A stretch of DNA of 64,000 bases. Origin: a virus. Both the position numbers and the translations under genes were made by a program. The stretch covers positions 186,001 through 250,000 of the IMG/VR virus record IMGVR_UViG_3300027996_002186; one strand, given 5' to 3'. The notes below the pieces were generated by a model. That model was not told where the DNA came from. It saw only the letters and a list, made by a program, of their open reading frames with translations, and ran no database searches. This document shows, piece by piece, positions 1 to 7,168 of the stretch (position 1 is its first letter; each line of letters opens with the position of its first letter).

Positions 1-2
1 TT

Positions 3-245
3 GAAAAATCAAAATCAGGAGAATGGAAAGAATATGAATCACCAGAAGCATTTAAAAATGAGACAGGTGCTTCTTTGGACGAAGAATATGTAGGTAGTAA
101 AAGTCAACAATTGTTGAATTTAATAACTGGTGCCGATGGTGAGTATGATGGTATTGATGATTATAGAGTAGGTTATATAGAATCAATTTATTTTGATGAT
201 GAGCCAACTGATATGTTAAAAAAATTATTAAGAAATTATGATTAA
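3..245 (+). CDS. C-terminal end of an acidic protein, 5' end outside the window
   Basis: An open frame runs from base 3 to a TAA at 243-245 and gives the last 80 residues of a protein rich in Asp and Glu. No motif is recognisable. The N terminus lies upstream of the window, so it cannot be seen whether it carries the leader found on its neighbours. Its end overlaps the ATG of the next gene (238) by 8 bases, which suggests translational coupling and a shared transcript. Function unknown. Confidence 0.7.
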   Translation, partial: EKSKSGEWKEYESPEAFKNETGASLDEEYVGSKSQQLLNLITGADGEYDGIDDYRVGYIESIYFDDEPTDMLKKLLRNYD

Positions 246-729
246 AAAGTGGAAACAATTCGTTAATGAATCAAATAGTGATTATAGTTTATTGAACTTC
301 TTTCAGGAGATGCAATCATTTCCAGCGGCGGGAGTAGATAAACAAGACATTGAAGAAGCGTCTAAACCTGTGAATAAAATGAAGACAGTTAGTAATGTTC
401 CTGAACTTCAAGGATTGTTAGATGATTGGAGTGGTGGGAAGTATGATGAAGATCCTGGATATTTAGTAAATGAATTAAGAGGTTTACTTGAGAGTAATAA
501 AATTGATGAGAATCTATCAGCAGAATTAGATAAAGAAACAATATTACATATTTTAAATTTGAAAGTTAAAGAAGGTCTAAATAAGAAAGTAAATTATGAA
601 TTATGGGATTTTGATGATGCCTACAAAGGTGTCTCTGATGGTGGTACAGTAAATGCTTATAAATCTGGTAGAAAAAAAGCTTTTAAGGAAGTTTTGGATA
701 TGATAAATGATTTTGATAAAAATAAATAA
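238..729 (+). CDS. Leader-bearing putative internal head protein, 163 aa
   Basis: The protein begins MIKKWKQFVNE followed by Ser, a good example of the shared leader with a possible VNE/S cleavage point after residue 11. The remaining 150 residues are acidic and apparently helical, without a known domain or membrane segment. It overlaps the preceding gene and is followed six bases later by another leader-bearing gene. That the mature protein sits inside the capsid is inferred only from the resemblance of the leader to the T4 capsid-targeting sequence. Molecular function unknown. Confidence 0.75.
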   Translation: MIKKWKQFVNESNSDYSLLNFFQEMQSFPAAGVDKQDIEEASKPVNKMKTVSNVPELQGLLDDWSGGKYDEDPGYLVNELRGLLESNKIDENLSAELDKETILHILNLKVKEGLNKKVNYELWDFDDAYKGVSDGGTVNAYKSGRKKAFKEVLDMINDFDKNK

Positions 730-735
730 AGAAAG

Positions 736-1176
736 ATGATTAAAAAGTGGAGTCAATTTAACGAAAGTAAAGCAGAGAAACCAGGTGAAAATATACCGGG
801 TTCTGTTAAGGTAAATTTAACTGATGAGGATGTTAACGCATTTACAGATAACACATCTTTACAAAAATTAATTTCTGATGATAAAGTTGCATTACTTGAT
901 GGAGAAGCTTGGTATTGGGAAGATGATATGACTACTAAAGGTATTTTAGATCAATATTTAGAAATACCTGGTACTGTTGAAGAAGAACCAACTGGAGATT
1001 TAGTTAGTGAGAATTTTCAATGGTCGGATGATGAAATCAATAAATTAGAAATAGATATTCATGATGAGATTGCTAAAGGTATGACTAAGGAAGAATTTTT
1101 AGAATATTCTTCTAGTTACTCTTTTGGTATGGGTGAGGTTTTTGAAGTATTGAAAAAGTGGGCTTTTAGACCTTAA
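736..1176 (+). CDS. Leader-bearing putative internal head protein, 146 aa
   Basis: Starts MIKKWSQFNE followed by Ser, nearly identical in its first residues to the gene just upstream (MIKKWKQFVNE), while the bodies show no evident similarity. The body is very acidic and includes a tryptophan-rich stretch (GEAWYWEDD). It lies six bases after the previous stop, so the two are probably co-transcribed. Its stop codon directly abuts the stop of the leftward endonuclease gene at 1177. No domain is recognised; internal-head location is inferred from the leader. Confidence 0.75.
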   Translation: MIKKWSQFNESKAEKPGENIPGSVKVNLTDEDVNAFTDNTSLQKLISDDKVALLDGEAWYWEDDMTTKGILDQYLEIPGTVEEEPTGDLVSENFQWSDDEINKLEIDIHDEIAKGMTKEEFLEYSSSYSFGMGEVFEVLKKWAFRP

Positions 1177-3060
1177 TTATCTTTTAAGATTTTCCCAAAG
1201 TATTTGATAGATATCATCTATTTTATTATACTTTATTCTAATTAAATTAATATAATTATCTTCACAGTAATTCTTCTTAATTTTATCTATTTCCCTTATC
1301 CTATTTAGTGTTTTTAATCCCCCAAACTCATCTATTGGTTCAAAATGATGTCTACCATCAAATTCTATTATTGTTCTTGTTTTTGGTAGATAATAATTAA
1401 ATATTAAACCATCTATGTTGTGGTTTTTATAATACCTTATGTCATTTTCATCTAAGAAATGTGATATATAATTCATATACTTAAATTCATCACATTTTTT
1501 ACAACCTATTCCGTAATTTAAGTGTGTATATGCCCTTTGTATAAAGGAACCGTGTATAGGACACAAAACTTCTATATGTGAGTTTATATTTTTATATTCA
1601 TTTACATTTATAATGTATTTATATTTAAAATTGTGTGTTATTTGACACTTGGATATTAGTTCATTTATTTTATTTTCTCTTGTTTTCTTATAAACTTTAA
1701 CCTTTGGTTGCTTCGCCTTTTTTGCTTCTGTGAGAGAGTAATATTCTGCTAATATATTTTCTATGTTTTTATAATCGGTGAATTTTATCCTCAATAAATC
1801 TATTTTATTATCGGTACAAAACTTATTTTTAATATTATCTCTTATTTGTGTTTCCTTTAACTTTTTGATACCACCCCATGTTTCTATTATTTCCGAGTGT
1901 TGTGGTCCATCATATTCTATACAAGAATTGAATTTGGGTATATAAAAATCAAATTTTAAGTTTTTTTTATATTCACACCCCTCAAATTCCTTTTGTGATA
2001 TAAAATTCACTTTATATTTATTTAATAATTCCCTTATTTTAATTTCACCTTTACTTTCCTTGCATATAGGACATCCTGAACCATTAATATGTTCAATTGG
2101 TCGTTTTGAGAATTGTCCGTGGAGTGGACATATTATTTCTATTTTTGATTTTTTATTTTTGAAAATTGATTTTGAATAATCATACTTATTATTAAATGTT
2201 TTATTTGATATTTTTATAAATTCATGTATATTCATTGATAATTTTTTTAATCTAGAGCATTCCGGACATCCTTTTTTGTTATGTATGTGATGTGTTGCAT
2301 TTTTTTCGAAAATGCCGTGAGATGGACATATTATTTTAACTTTATCTCTTAGTGTTTTATAGTTTACTAATTCGTAATTGTATTTATAATTATGTATTTT
2401 ATTACAACTTTCTATAAATTCATCCTTTGATATTTTTATTCTTTCTTCTGTGCATAATGTACAACATTGGCCTTTGGTTATGTGTCTTTCTGGATTTAAT
2501 ATGAACTCCCCATGTTTTTTACAGATTGCTTTTATCGGTGATTTATAATCAAATATTCCCGGCTTTGTGTATTGGTAAAGACCATGGTATATATTGTTAG
2601 ATCTTTCTATAAATTCCACAAATGTAATTTTTTGACTTTCAGATTTATTAATTATCGAGCACTTCGGGCATTTACTACCCATCATATGGTTTGATGGTGT
2701 TGGGAAAAATGATCCGTGTTCTTTACAAACAACTTCCACTTTTGTTTTGCTATCGATTAAATTGACTTTTGTGTAATCATATATGTTTCCGTGTTTCCTG
2801 TTACTTCTTTCTATAAATTCACTCTTAGTTATTTTATTCTTTGATGTTATTTTATTTGTGTAGCATTCTTTACACCCAGTTGATCCATTTAGGTGTGTGT
2901 AAACTTTTTGTTTAAATCTATTATCGTGATCCCTGCATTTTATTTCTATATAATCGTGTGATTTAACATCACCATTTATATAATATTTATAATTATAATC
3001 TTTGTGTATATTTTTAACTCTCTCTAAGAATTTTTCTTTTTCCATGTTATTATATATCAT
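1177..3060 (-). CDS. Free-standing homing-type endonuclease with DUF723 zinc repeats and two nuclease domains
   Basis: The 627-residue protein has six repeats of about 65 residues with the pattern FIERSN...YDY...CxxHGxF...H..G..CPxC, typical of DUF723 zinc-binding repeats. Five repeats fill roughly residues 6-335. They are followed by a nuclease-like domain (about 335-440) with FDFYIP, CIEYDGPQH and RDNIKNKFC, then a sixth repeat, then a second copy of the nuclease domain with NYYLP, IIEFDGRHH and REIDKIKKNYC at the C terminus. The D...E-x-D...H arrangement resembles the VSR-like EDxHD homing endonucleases. The gene stands alone, opposite in direction, between a leader-bearing gene and uvsX, as free-standing homing endonucleases often do. 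Repeats probably contact DNA. An internal start at Met6 is possible. Confidence 0.8.
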   Translation of the reverse strand: MIYNNMEKEKFLERVKNIHKDYNYKYYINGDVKSHDYIEIKCRDHDNRFKQKVYTHLNGSTGCKECYTNKITSKNKITKSEFIERSNRKHGNIYDYTKVNLIDSKTKVEVVCKEHGSFFPTPSNHMMGSKCPKCSIINKSESQKITFVEFIERSNNIYHGLYQYTKPGIFDYKSPIKAICKKHGEFILNPERHITKGQCCTLCTEERIKISKDEFIESCNKIHNYKYNYELVNYKTLRDKVKIICPSHGIFEKNATHHIHNKKGCPECSRLKKLSMNIHEFIKISNKTFNNKYDYSKSIFKNKKSKIEIICPLHGQFSKRPIEHINGSGCPICKESKGEIKIRELLNKYKVNFISQKEFEGCEYKKNLKFDFYIPKFNSCIEYDGPQHSEIIETWGGIKKLKETQIRDNIKNKFCTDNKIDLLRIKFTDYKNIENILAEYYSLTEAKKAKQPKVKVYKKTRENKINELISKCQITHNFKYKYIINVNEYKNINSHIEVLCPIHGSFIQRAYTHLNYGIGCKKCDEFKYMNYISHFLDENDIRYYKNHNIDGLIFNYYLPKTRTIIEFDGRHHFEPIDEFGGLKTLNRIREIDKIKKNYCEDNYINLIRIKYNKIDDIYQILWENLKR

Positions 3061-3153
3061 ATAATATACTTCCCCTTTATATTTTTTCTTATATATACTT
3101 TTCTTATATAAATAATTTTTTTTTCATAAAATCTATAAATGGGGCGTGAAAAT

Positions 3154-3164
3154 TTAATATATAA
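3154..3164 (+). promoter_or_regulatory. TTAATATATAA promoter-like motif before uvsX
   Basis: Exact TTAATATATAA, 30 bases before the uvsX ATG, inside a 134-base divergent intergenic region. The same motif recurs before many rightward and leftward genes in the window, which supports a phage-specific promoter role. Confidence 0.55.
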
Positions 3165-3194
3165 CATAAGAAAATTAAAAATTAAAAATTTAAA

Positions 3195-4421
3195 ATGGCA
3201 AAAAAGAAAGAAGTTAAAAAATTTGAATTTAGTAAAGTAGGGGCTATATTAGATAACATCGCTAAAACTGTGCCTATTCAAATAGAAACTGAGGTAAAGG
3301 AAAGGGAGTTTATAACTACTGGTGTTTATGTGTTAGATGCTGCTTTATCTGGGAAATTATTAGAAGGTGGTATTTCTACAAATCGAATTACAGCCTTTGC
3401 TGGTGAGTCAGGGTCAGGAAAATCATTTTTGGCATATTCTGTTTGTAGAAATGCTCAAAAGAAAGGATATTCGGTTATTTATATTGATACAGAACAAGCT
3501 GTTGATTTGGAAGATATGCCTAAGTTTGGTGTTGATAGTTCTCCAGAAAAATTTAGACTTATAAGATCTAATAAAGTTGAGGATGTTAATATTCTCCTTA
3601 CCCAATTAGTTGATGAGTTGAAAGAGCAAAAGATTAATGGGTTTGAAATACCAAAGTTGTTAATAGTTTTGGATTCACTTGGTCAGATGGCATCTAATAA
3701 AGAAAAAGAAGATTTGTTGAAAGGTAATATTAAACAAGATATGACAAAGGCGAAGGCCATGGGTTCTATGTTCCGAAGTATAAACACTGATTTGGGGTAT
3801 TTGAATATTCCATTTTTAGTATGTAACCATACTTACCTAACCATGGATCTTTTTCCACGAGCAGTGCTAAAGGGTGGTAATGGATTATTATATTCTGCTT
3901 CTGTTATTGGATTTATGAGTAAGTCTAAACTAAAAACGGGTGATGAAGATGATATGGATTTAGGATCATCTGGGATTAGTGTATTGTTCAAAACACAAAA
4001 GAATAGATTAGCTAAACCTAAGAAAATCAGATTTGATATCTCATTTGCTAATGGTATGAATCCTTTTACAGGGTTAGATGCTTTTTGTAGACCAGAATAT
4101 TTTGAACAAATAGGTATTGCTAAAGGTAAAATGGAAGTGAATAAAGAAACTGGTGAAATGACATTTAAACCAGGTGGTAATAGATGGTATGTTAACCATT
4201 TGAGTAAATCAGTTAGTAAGAAACAATTATTTAGACCAGATGTATTTACAAAAGAGGTGTTAGAAGCTATGAACCCTATTGTAAATGATTATTTTAGATT
4301 CAAATCAATTGATGAAATAGAAGAAGTTGAAAAACAATTCAATGAAGTTATTGAGGATGACGCGTATGATGATACAAACGGTTTCACAGATGCGTCAGAC
4401 GCAGAAGATATTTTCAAGTAA
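3195..4421 (+). CDS. uvsX: UvsX/RecA-type recombinase
   Basis: A 408-residue RecA-fold ATPase that should form filaments on single-stranded DNA and drive strand exchange in recombination-dependent replication and repair. The Walker A motif GESGSGKS lies at residues 70-77, followed by the acidic motif IDTEQA (about 96-101) and a Walker B-like strand LLIVLDSLG (about 155-163). Length and motif order fit the phage UvsX family rather than bacterial RecA, and the C terminus is very acidic as in many RecA/UvsX proteins. It is preceded by a TTAATATATAA motif and followed by hairpins and a small Hc1-like gene. Assignment to the family is secure from the motifs. Confidence 0.93.
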   Translation: MAKKKEVKKFEFSKVGAILDNIAKTVPIQIETEVKEREFITTGVYVLDAALSGKLLEGGISTNRITAFAGESGSGKSFLAYSVCRNAQKKGYSVIYIDTEQAVDLEDMPKFGVDSSPEKFRLIRSNKVEDVNILLTQLVDELKEQKINGFEIPKLLIVLDSLGQMASNKEKEDLLKGNIKQDMTKAKAMGSMFRSINTDLGYLNIPFLVCNHTYLTMDLFPRAVLKGGNGLLYSASVIGFMSKSKLKTGDEDDMDLGSSGISVLFKTQKNRLAKPKKIRFDISFANGMNPFTGLDAFCRPEYFEQIGIAKGKMEVNKETGEMTFKPGGNRWYVNHLSKSVSKKQLFRPDVFTKEVLEAMNPIVNDYFRFKSIDEIEEVEKQFNEVIEDDAYDDTNGFTDASDAEDIFK

Positions 4422-4446
4422 ATCTTGAAAACCAAACCTTCGGGTT
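4411..4446 (+). terminator. Two hairpins across the uvsX stop codon
   Basis: A perfect 8-base inverted repeat (TTTTCAAG / CTTGAAAA) surrounds the uvsX stop codon. It is followed at once by AACC-TTCG-GGTT, a small stem with a UUCG tetraloop. No T-run follows, so this may be an RNA stability or processing element rather than a strong terminator. Confidence 0.4.
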
Positions 4447-4465
4447 ATAAAACAAATAAATAAAT

Positions 4466-4633
4466 ATGAAGCAAGAAATTTTTGAACAATTAAAGCAATT
4501 GTGGGAAACATTTGAAGAGAGTCACAACAAACCAACTAAGAAGTCTGATGGTGATGCTCGTAAAGCTCTAGGTGAGATTAAGAAGTTAGTTACATCTTAT
4601 AGAGCGGCGTCTGTTGAAGAAGCTAAAAAATAA
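4466..4633 (+). CDS. Hc1-like (histone H1-like) small DNA-binding protein, 55 aa
   Basis: Small protein too short for routine calling. It starts MKQEIFEQLKQLWETFEE and continues with a central K/D segment (TKKSDGDARKALGEIKKL) and ends VTSYRAASVEEAKK. This layout, an amphipathic helix, a short charged linker, then RKAL..IKKL..., resembles the small Hc1-like histone H1 homologues common in Bacteroidota. Such proteins bind DNA without strong sequence preference. It lies 45 bases after uvsX and 18 bases before another small gene, so it may act in DNA condensation or recombination. The similarity is judged by eye over a short length. Confidence 0.6.
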   Translation: MKQEIFEQLKQLWETFEESHNKPTKKSDGDARKALGEIKKLVTSYRAASVEEAKK

Positions 4634-4650
4634 AAATACTAATCATCACC

Positions 4651-4878
4651 ATGTTACAGAGAAGAATAAAGGAATTGTTAGAGGAAAAAAATGTTGAAAG
4701 TGGAAACTTCCCTATGGAAAAACTATATAAAGCAGGTATGGATAATGTTAGTAATAACATTGAGTACTATTTTGACAAACAATATACTTGTGAATCAGTT
4801 TTACAGGAACTCTTTGTACGTGGTGTGATTAGTTATATTGAAAAAAGAAAAAATAATTTTCCTTATTTAGAAAAATAA
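4651..4878 (+). CDS. Hypothetical small protein, 75 aa
   Basis: Begins MLQRRIKELLEEKNVESG and appears to be helical, with mixed charge and no known motif. It closes the short rightward uvsX, Hc1-like transcript, and a bidirectional terminator lies about 35 bases downstream. No Shine-Dalgarno sequence is visible. Function unknown. Confidence 0.65.
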   Translation: MLQRRIKELLEEKNVESGNFPMEKLYKAGMDNVSNNIEYYFDKQYTCESVLQELFVRGVISYIEKRKNNFPYLEK

Positions 4879-4911
4879 GGTGGTGGATGTTCGACTTCCA
4901 AAGTCGGTCCC

Positions 4912-4943
4912 AAAAACCCTAATCTTATGATTGGGGTTTTTTT
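4912..4943. terminator. Bidirectional Rho-independent terminator
   Basis: Stem AAAAACCCTAATC / GATTGGGGTTTTT with a TTAT loop (one G-T pair), flanked by A and T runs. It lies between convergent transcription units (uvsX side, and the leftward phosphatase gene ending at 4963) and could stop both. Confidence 0.8.
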
Positions 4944-4962
4944 ATGGATATAATTTTATTTT

Positions 4963-5433
4963 TCAAAAATCACCATAATTTACTTGAAAACATGGAATAT
5001 CGTTTGATCTCCACATTGTTACTACTTGGTCTCTATCATCAAAAACTGAAATAATTCGATTTTTAGAATCATCAGGGAAAATTGTATCTAACCAATGTTT
5101 TTTAAGATCATCATCCTTCATATATGCGAATGTATTTGATGTTGGTCTCATTTTTAGAACATCAAATGGTATGTTGTATTTATTTAACCATTGTGTCGTT
5201 GTGGCTTTTGTTGCTTTGCTTCTTCCTGAGAAGATAACGATCTTGAATCCAGCTTTGTGAAGTGTTTGTAATGTTTGAATTACTGGATCATTTGGTAAGT
5301 CTAAATCGATATTTTTCGGATCAAAGAATTGTTTGAAATCCATTTTACCGTTTGTTTTGGTGGATAGTTTTCTACGTGCATCTATGTTTGCGATAGTACC
5401 ATCGAGATCGAAAATATAAGTATCTTTTGTCAT
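4963..5433 (-). CDS. HAD-family 3'-phosphatase resembling the phosphatase domain of T4 polynucleotide kinase
   Basis: The 156-residue protein has the HAD motifs FDLDGT (residues 8-13, nucleophile D9 and acid D11), IFSGR (motif II), and near the C terminus FDDRDQVVTMWR followed by CFQVNYGDF. The last segment closely matches the end of the T4 PseT phosphatase domain (DDRxQVVxMWR...GDF). The kinase half of PseT is absent, so this is a stand-alone phosphatase. It probably removes 3'-phosphates or cyclic phosphates from nucleic acid ends, preparing them for ligation; a ligase is encoded at 27.8 kb. It is the second gene of a leftward pair behind a TATATTTG promoter. Confidence 0.85.
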   Translation of the reverse strand: MTKDTYIFDLDGTIANIDARRKLSTKTNGKMDFKQFFDPKNIDLDLPNDPVIQTLQTLHKAGFKIVIFSGRSKATKATTTQWLNKYNIPFDVLKMRPTSNTFAYMKDDDLKKHWLDTIFPDDSKNRIISVFDDRDQVVTMWRSNDIPCFQVNYGDF

Positions 5434-5451
5434 TGGTTTTTATTTAATGTA

Positions 5452-5904
5452 TTAAGCGAGAATCAATTTAAGGAAGTTATCTCTCTTTTCAGACTTTGAT
5501 AGTTTCTTAGCACAAGATGGTCCAATTCCAGTTAAGATACTAGATGGTACTGTTAGTGGTCTATTACATTTACCACATCTTCCTTCATGCCAAACTTCTA
5601 TTTTTTCAGATAGATTCTTTGATTTTAATTTTTTCACAACATATTCGAAAACTTTAACAGATTGTGAATCTTTTGTTATTAAAGATTTCTTACCGTGTCT
5701 GTAATTACCTTCTACTGCCGTTCCGATGTAAGAATAATTATCTGGTCCATTTAGAAGACTTACGAAAAACAGGTTTGAATCTTTAGCTTGTTTCACTTTG
5801 AAAGTGAATCTGTTATTAGTTTCTACATTTAAGAATGTAGTCGTTGATTTACCCGAGAAGATAAATTTAAGAGCGTCTGTGTTATTTAATTTGTGTCCTT
5901 TCAT
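5452..5904 (-). CDS. DUF6011-type zinc-binding protein
   Basis: The 150-residue protein ends with CGKCNRPLTVPSSILTGIGP followed by SCAKKL. This is the signature of the DUF6011 zinc-binding family (CxxCxRxLT..xSI..GIGPxC). The N-terminal 100 residues look like a compact beta-rich domain (TFKVKQAKDSNLFFVSLLNG). The family is widespread in phages and plasmids but its function is not established; the zinc motif suggests nucleic-acid binding. The gene lies 18 bases upstream of the phosphatase gene and is driven by the leftward TATATTTG promoter at 5930-5937. Confidence 0.75.
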   Translation of the reverse strand: MKGHKLNNTDALKFIFSGKSTTTFLNVETNNRFTFKVKQAKDSNLFFVSLLNGPDNYSYIGTAVEGNYRHGKKSLITKDSQSVKVFEYVVKKLKSKNLSEKIEVWHEGRCGKCNRPLTVPSSILTGIGPSCAKKLSKSEKRDNFLKLILA

Positions 5905-5929
5905 AGTTTTTATTTTGTAGTGATTAATA

Positions 5930-5937
5930 CAAATATA
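5930..5937 (-). promoter_or_regulatory. Leftward Bacteroidota-type promoter (TATATTTG)
   Basis: The top strand reads CAAATATAAGG, that is CCTTATATTTG leftward, 25 bases before the ATG of the DUF6011 gene. It matches the Bacteroidota -7 element TAnnTTTG and the same CCTTATATTTG seen at 22.5, 27.5, 27.8 and 31.6 kb. Confidence 0.7.
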
Positions 5938-5961
5938 AGGAAATATTACTCAATGACCAAA

Positions 5962-5971
5962 TTAATATATA
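5962..5971 (+). promoter_or_regulatory. TTAATATATA motif 4 bases before ATG
   Basis: Exact motif with only four bases between it and the ATG at 5976, so a transcript starting just after it would be leaderless. Confidence 0.55.
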
Positions 5972-5975
5972 CCGT

Positions 5976-6392
5976 ATGTTGAAAAAGTATAACGAGTTTC
6001 TAAAAGAAAGTGTTTATGGTGATAAAGGTATGACTTATAATGATATAAGTGATATTATGTTATACATAACTGATGAGTTTCCGGAGTTAGGATTTTCAGT
6101 AGAGAATCCATTACAATCAGGCATCATTAAAAATGATGATAAATCATTTATTATACAACTTTTTGATAAAACCATAGATTTTCCAAATGATATGCCAACA
6201 TTATATCATATAGAGCCAAAGATACACGATTTAATATATGATGTTCATTCACAACTAAGTGGATTCGGGTTAAAGGTATTTTATAGTGATTTTGGATCTA
6301 CTGATGCTTATTATGAGTTGGTTATCACTGAAATTGGTCATAAACCACAGTTTATACCGGAGAGATATGATAATGATGGTAACCCAAACTAA
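5976..6392 (+). CDS. Leader-bearing putative internal head protein, 138 aa
   Basis: Starts MLKKYNEFLKE followed by Ser, one of the clearest leaders in the window, with an L-K-E cleavage-like tripeptide. The body has alternating hydrophobic and acidic segments and ends with a Pro/Asn-rich tail (FIPERYDNDGNPN). No known domain or membrane segment. It has its own TTAATATATA motif and is followed by a RuvC-like gene 36 bases downstream. Function unknown; internal-head location is inferred. Confidence 0.75.
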   Translation: MLKKYNEFLKESVYGDKGMTYNDISDIMLYITDEFPELGFSVENPLQSGIIKNDDKSFIIQLFDKTIDFPNDMPTLYHIEPKIHDLIYDVHSQLSGFGLKVFYSDFGSTDAYYELVITEIGHKPQFIPERYDNDGNPN

Positions 6393-6428
6393 CCAAAAGA
6401 GAGGTGGATTCGATAGATATATAATTCT

Positions 6429-7148
6429 ATGAATATAGTAGCAGTTGATCCGAGTTTAATTTCCACAGGGTTAGTGGTTTCTGATGGTGAAACATTTAAA
6501 ATATTTAATTATTGTCGCGAATCATCCGTATCTGGTAAGAAAGGTATGAAGAAGTGGTTTAAGATGGCAGAGCAATTTATAACCTATAAATATATTGAGT
6601 ATAGAGAGTTCGAAGATTACTCAGAAGGTGAGTTAACGAAATTAAAAGATTATGATAGAATTACTGATTATATTATAGATGATATCTTAGATACTATAAA
6701 TCCAGAAGAAGAAACTTTAATAGGAATTGAGGGTTATTCATTCTCAAGTACTGCTGGTGATATAATCGATTTGGTGACGTTTTCAACACTTCTAAGAAAG
6801 AAACTATTTGATAGAGTATCAGACGACATATTTGTACTTTCACCCTCTACATTGAAGTTAGAATCATGTAAATTAACATACAAACCTATTGAGAAAAAGA
6901 TTGGTGGTAAGAATCCAAGAACTGAATATATTTACAAGAATAATTGGGGAATTTCTGGTGGTAATTTTAAGAAACCTGAGATGTTAAGAGCAATTGTTGA
7001 GAATGATAACCTAAATGATTATTGGGCTACACATTGTAAGCAATCTAGTGAAGAATTATTAGCTGTTAAGAATTTACCTAAGCCTTATGAGGATTGTAAT
7101 GATGCGTATTTAATATACAAAGTATTAGAAAATAAAAAAACCACTTAA
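6429..7148 (+). CDS. RuvC-like Holliday-junction/RNase H-fold nuclease
   Basis: The 239-residue protein begins MNIVAVDPSLISTGLVVS, the first beta strand of an RNase H fold with catalytic Asp at residue 6. A second acidic residue follows in LIGIEGYSF (about 105), and a C-terminal acidic pair lies in CNDAYLIYKVL (about 225). This matches phage RuvC-like resolvases that cleave branched DNA during replication and packaging. A substantial insertion (about 145-190, rich in Lys and Gly) separates the core motifs. The last residues overlap the terminator stem. It is probably co-transcribed with the preceding leader-bearing gene. Confidence 0.75.
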   Translation: MNIVAVDPSLISTGLVVSDGETFKIFNYCRESSVSGKKGMKKWFKMAEQFITYKYIEYREFEDYSEGELTKLKDYDRITDYIIDDILDTINPEEETLIGIEGYSFSSTAGDIIDLVTFSTLLRKKLFDRVSDDIFVLSPSTLKLESCKLTYKPIEKKIGGKNPRTEYIYKNNWGISGGNFKKPEMLRAIVENDNLNDYWATHCKQSSEELLAVKNLPKPYEDCNDAYLIYKVLENKKTT

Positions 7149-7163
7149 TTTAAGTGGTTTTTG
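7136..7163. terminator. Bidirectional terminator
   Basis: Perfect stem CCACTTAA / TTAAGTGG with a one-base loop, flanked by an A-run and TTTTTG. It sits between the convergent RuvC-like gene and the leftward ankyrin gene and overlaps the last codons of the former. Confidence 0.8.
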
Positions 7164-7168
7164 TTTTA

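Noticed and set aside
4879-4912. tRNA-like sequence GGTGGTGGATGTTCGACTTCC with hairpin CGACTT-CCA-AAGTCG
   Set aside because: It contains a GTTCGA-like string and a perfect 6-bp hairpin, but no acceptor, D-arm or anticodon arm can be built around it.
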